This document shows positions 5,064 to 6,573 of a stretch of 6,573 nucleotides of DNA, piece after piece. Below the pieces are notes generated by a model. It was not told where the DNA came from. It did not search any database and worked only from the letters and a program-made list of their open reading frames with translations. The translations under genes were made by a program, and so were the position numbers. This DNA comes from an uncultured Eubacteriales bacterium (lineage in GTDB: Bacteria > Bacillota > Clostridia > Monoglobales > Firm-18), in NCBI GenBank assembly GCA_905210885.1, contig CAJLYO010000099.1, forward strand, positions 1 to 6,573, given 5' to 3'. How positions within the stretch are numbered: position 1 is the stretch's first letter; each line of letters opens with the position of its first letter.

Positions 5064-6506
5064 ATGAACATCAACGATTTGATAGTAGCCGTTGACGACC
5101 GTGTATGGGGTTGGGTAATGATTTGTCTGATTATCGCTACCGGTATTCTGCTCACGATCCGCACAAGAGCCGTTCAGGTGCGTTATCTGGGTACGGCGCT
5201 TAAGTTCATGGTTAAAAACGAGGAGGACGGCCACGGCGAGGTAACGTCTTTCGGAGCATTGTGTACTGCTCTTTCCGCAACAATCGGTACAGGTAACATT
5301 GTAGGTGTTGCCACTGCGATAACCGCAGGCGGTCCCGGTGCGCTTTTATGGATGCTTATTGCGGCATTTTTCGGAATGGCAACGAAATATTCCGAGGGTC
5401 TGCTTGCTATTAAGTACCGCACGGTTGATAAGGACAAGCATGCTTTGGGTGGTCCCTTCTACTACATAGAAAGAGGTCTTGCGGAGGTTTGCCCCTGGTG
5501 TAAAAGCTGGAAATGGCTTGGTAAGCTTTTCGCAGTTTTCGGAATCCTTGCGGGTATTATGGGTATCGGTACAATAACGCAGATTAACGGTATTACTTCT
5601 GCTGCGGACAATGTTTTCAAATCGTCTGAGGTTTTGTTTAAAATAGGCGAACGTGATATTACATTGGCGGTTGTAATCTGCGGCGCGGTTGTAACGCTGC
5701 TTGCGGCGCTGGTTATTATCGGCGGTATCAAGCGTATAGCAAAGGTTTCGAAAATCGTTGTTCCGTTTATGGCTGTTGCGTATGTGCTCTTTGCTTTGAT
5801 TATACTGTTTTTCAACGCTTCAAAAATTCCGGCGGCTGTATCTCTGATTTGCAGAAGTGCGTTTGACATTAAAGCTTTGGGCGGCGCTATTGCCGGCGTA
5901 ACCCTTAAAATTGCCATTCAAAAGGGTGTGGGACGCGGTATATTCTCAAATGAGGCAGGTCTTGGTTCCGCTCCTATTGCGGCGGCTGCTGCTCAGACAA
6001 AATCCTGCGTGCGTCAGGGTCTTGTTACAATGACGGGTACATTTATAGATACGATTATCATATGCACAATGACGGGACTTTCCATAGTTCTTACAGGTGC
6101 ATGGAACCCCGAGATTACGGGCGAAAAACTTGCAGGTTTTGACGTAAGTGCGTATGCATGGCAAAACGGTTTGCCCTTCGGAAATGAGTTTTGCGTTATT
6201 ATACTTTCAATATGCCTTGCTTTCTTTGCATTTACCACAATTCTCGGCTGGGACTATTATTCGGAACGCTGCCTTGAATACTTAATCGGCGGCAGAAAAG
6301 AAAAGGTTCTTTTGGCTTACCGTATTTTGTACATAATTGCCATTGCATCAGGTCCTTACATGACTGTTGCGGCTGTTTGGAATCTTGCGGATATCTTTAA
6401 CGGTCTTATGGCGTTCCCCAACCTTATAGCGCTTGTTCTTTTAAGCGGCGTTGTGGGCAGGGAAACAAAACATTATTTTGATACAAAGCAGCACAAGTTA
6501 GGTTAA
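5064..6506 (+). CDS. Sodium:alanine/glycine symporter, AGCS family
   Basis: This 480-residue inner-membrane protein belongs to the alanine-or-glycine:cation symporter family (TC 2.A.25; AlsT/DagA type), which takes up small amino acids with Na+ or H+. Length is normal for the family. Recognised blocks are IGTGNIVGVATA (74-85) followed by GGPGALLWM (89-97), the family signature region after TM2; FSNEAGLGSAPIAAAAAQ (294-311), the strongly conserved unwound-helix region; and GWDYYSERC (395-403) near the C-terminal helices. About ten or eleven hydrophobic segments are visible, the first at residues 16-32. ATG at 5064 follows AGGGGGAG (5052-5059). It stands alone with its own promoter, divergent from the GIY-YIG gene. 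Whether it moves alanine, glycine or glutamine cannot be decided from sequence; B. subtilis AlsT handles glutamine. Confidence 0.95.
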   Translation: MNINDLIVAVDDRVWGWVMICLIIATGILLTIRTRAVQVRYLGTALKFMVKNEEDGHGEVTSFGALCTALSATIGTGNIVGVATAITAGGPGALLWMLIAAFFGMATKYSEGLLAIKYRTVDKDKHALGGPFYYIERGLAEVCPWCKSWKWLGKLFAVFGILAGIMGIGTITQINGITSAADNVFKSSEVLFKIGERDITLAVVICGAVVTLLAALVIIGGIKRIAKVSKIVVPFMAVAYVLFALIILFFNASKIPAAVSLICRSAFDIKALGGAIAGVTLKIAIQKGVGRGIFSNEAGLGSAPIAAAAAQTKSCVRQGLVTMTGTFIDTIIICTMTGLSIVLTGAWNPEITGEKLAGFDVSAYAWQNGLPFGNEFCVIILSICLAFFAFTTILGWDYYSERCLEYLIGGRKEKVLLAYRILYIIAIASGPYMTVAAVWNLADIFNGLMAFPNLIALVLLSGVVGRETKHYFDTKQHKLG

Positions 6507-6573
6507 ATAAAAAAGGGAGCCGACTGGTGAACAGAACCGGTAAAAACGGACAGTAGAAAAAAAGAGCCTCCTA
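6507..6573 (+). other. Symporter 3' flank: short hairpin, micro-ORF and probable start of a terminator
   Basis: ACTGGT (6523-6528) and ACCGGT (6536-6541) can form a six-pair stem with one G-U and a 7-base loop, but no T-run follows, so it is not a standard terminator. A nine-codon frame, GTG 6527 to TAG 6556, has AGGGAG (6514-6519) seven bases upstream. The window ends in a run of seven A residues followed by GAGCCTCC, which looks like the 5' arm of a rho-independent terminator whose other arm lies outside. No complete gene is present. Confidence 0.35.

Noticed and set aside
5462..5917. 151-codon open frame on the - strand inside the symporter gene
   Set aside because: It is fully antisense to a strongly conserved gene, its product is low-complexity (Ile/Ala/Pro/Thr-rich) and it has no recognisable domain; a typical antisense shadow.
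1..6573. CRISPR array, insertion sequence, tRNA/rRNA, prophage or defence genes
   Set aside because: No regularly spaced repeats, transposase-like frames, terminal inverted repeats or RNA-gene signatures were seen; every long frame is explained by housekeeping or transporter families.

Overview
The window looks like an ordinary chromosomal segment of a Firmicute, most likely a member of the Clostridia. The grounds are moderate G+C coding sequence with A+T-rich spacers, strong Shine-Dalgarno sites of the AGGAGG type, sigma-A-type promoters, a TTG start, and the conserved rpsO-pnp pair. The species cannot be named from the sequence alone. No mobile element, CRISPR array, tRNA or rRNA is visible, and I found no undescribed multi-gene system. 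The most interesting content is RNA-level regulation around rpsO and pnp.

Layout. Bases 1-1836 (+ strand) hold a two-gene transporter unit: the 3' part of a cation diffusion facilitator (CDF) metal-efflux gene with a doubled cytoplasmic domain, then a DMT/EamA-type membrane transporter 15 bases downstream that starts with TTG. Bases 1837-2054 are a convergent spacer with no convincing gene and a strong hairpin that can terminate transcription from both sides. Bases 2055-4931 (- strand) read, in order of transcription: a small GIY-YIG domain protein with its own promoter; rpsO (ribosomal protein S15) with its own promoter and a structured leader; then pnp (polynucleotide phosphorylase). Bases 5064-6506 (+ strand) encode an AGCS-family sodium:amino-acid symporter, divergent from the GIY-YIG gene. 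The last 67 bases hold no confident gene and probably the start of a terminator.

How the genes work together. S15 and PNPase link ribosome assembly with RNA turnover and are adjacent in many bacteria. Here a short hairpin with only four U residues follows rpsO, and a 77-base imperfect hairpin sits just before the pnp ribosome-binding site. That resembles the E. coli arrangement, where a leaky terminator and an RNase III-cleaved hairpin control pnp. The rpsO leader can pair with its own Shine-Dalgarno sequence, which suggests feedback by S15. The flanking transporters (metal export, small-molecule permease, amino-acid uptake) have no evident functional tie to this core.
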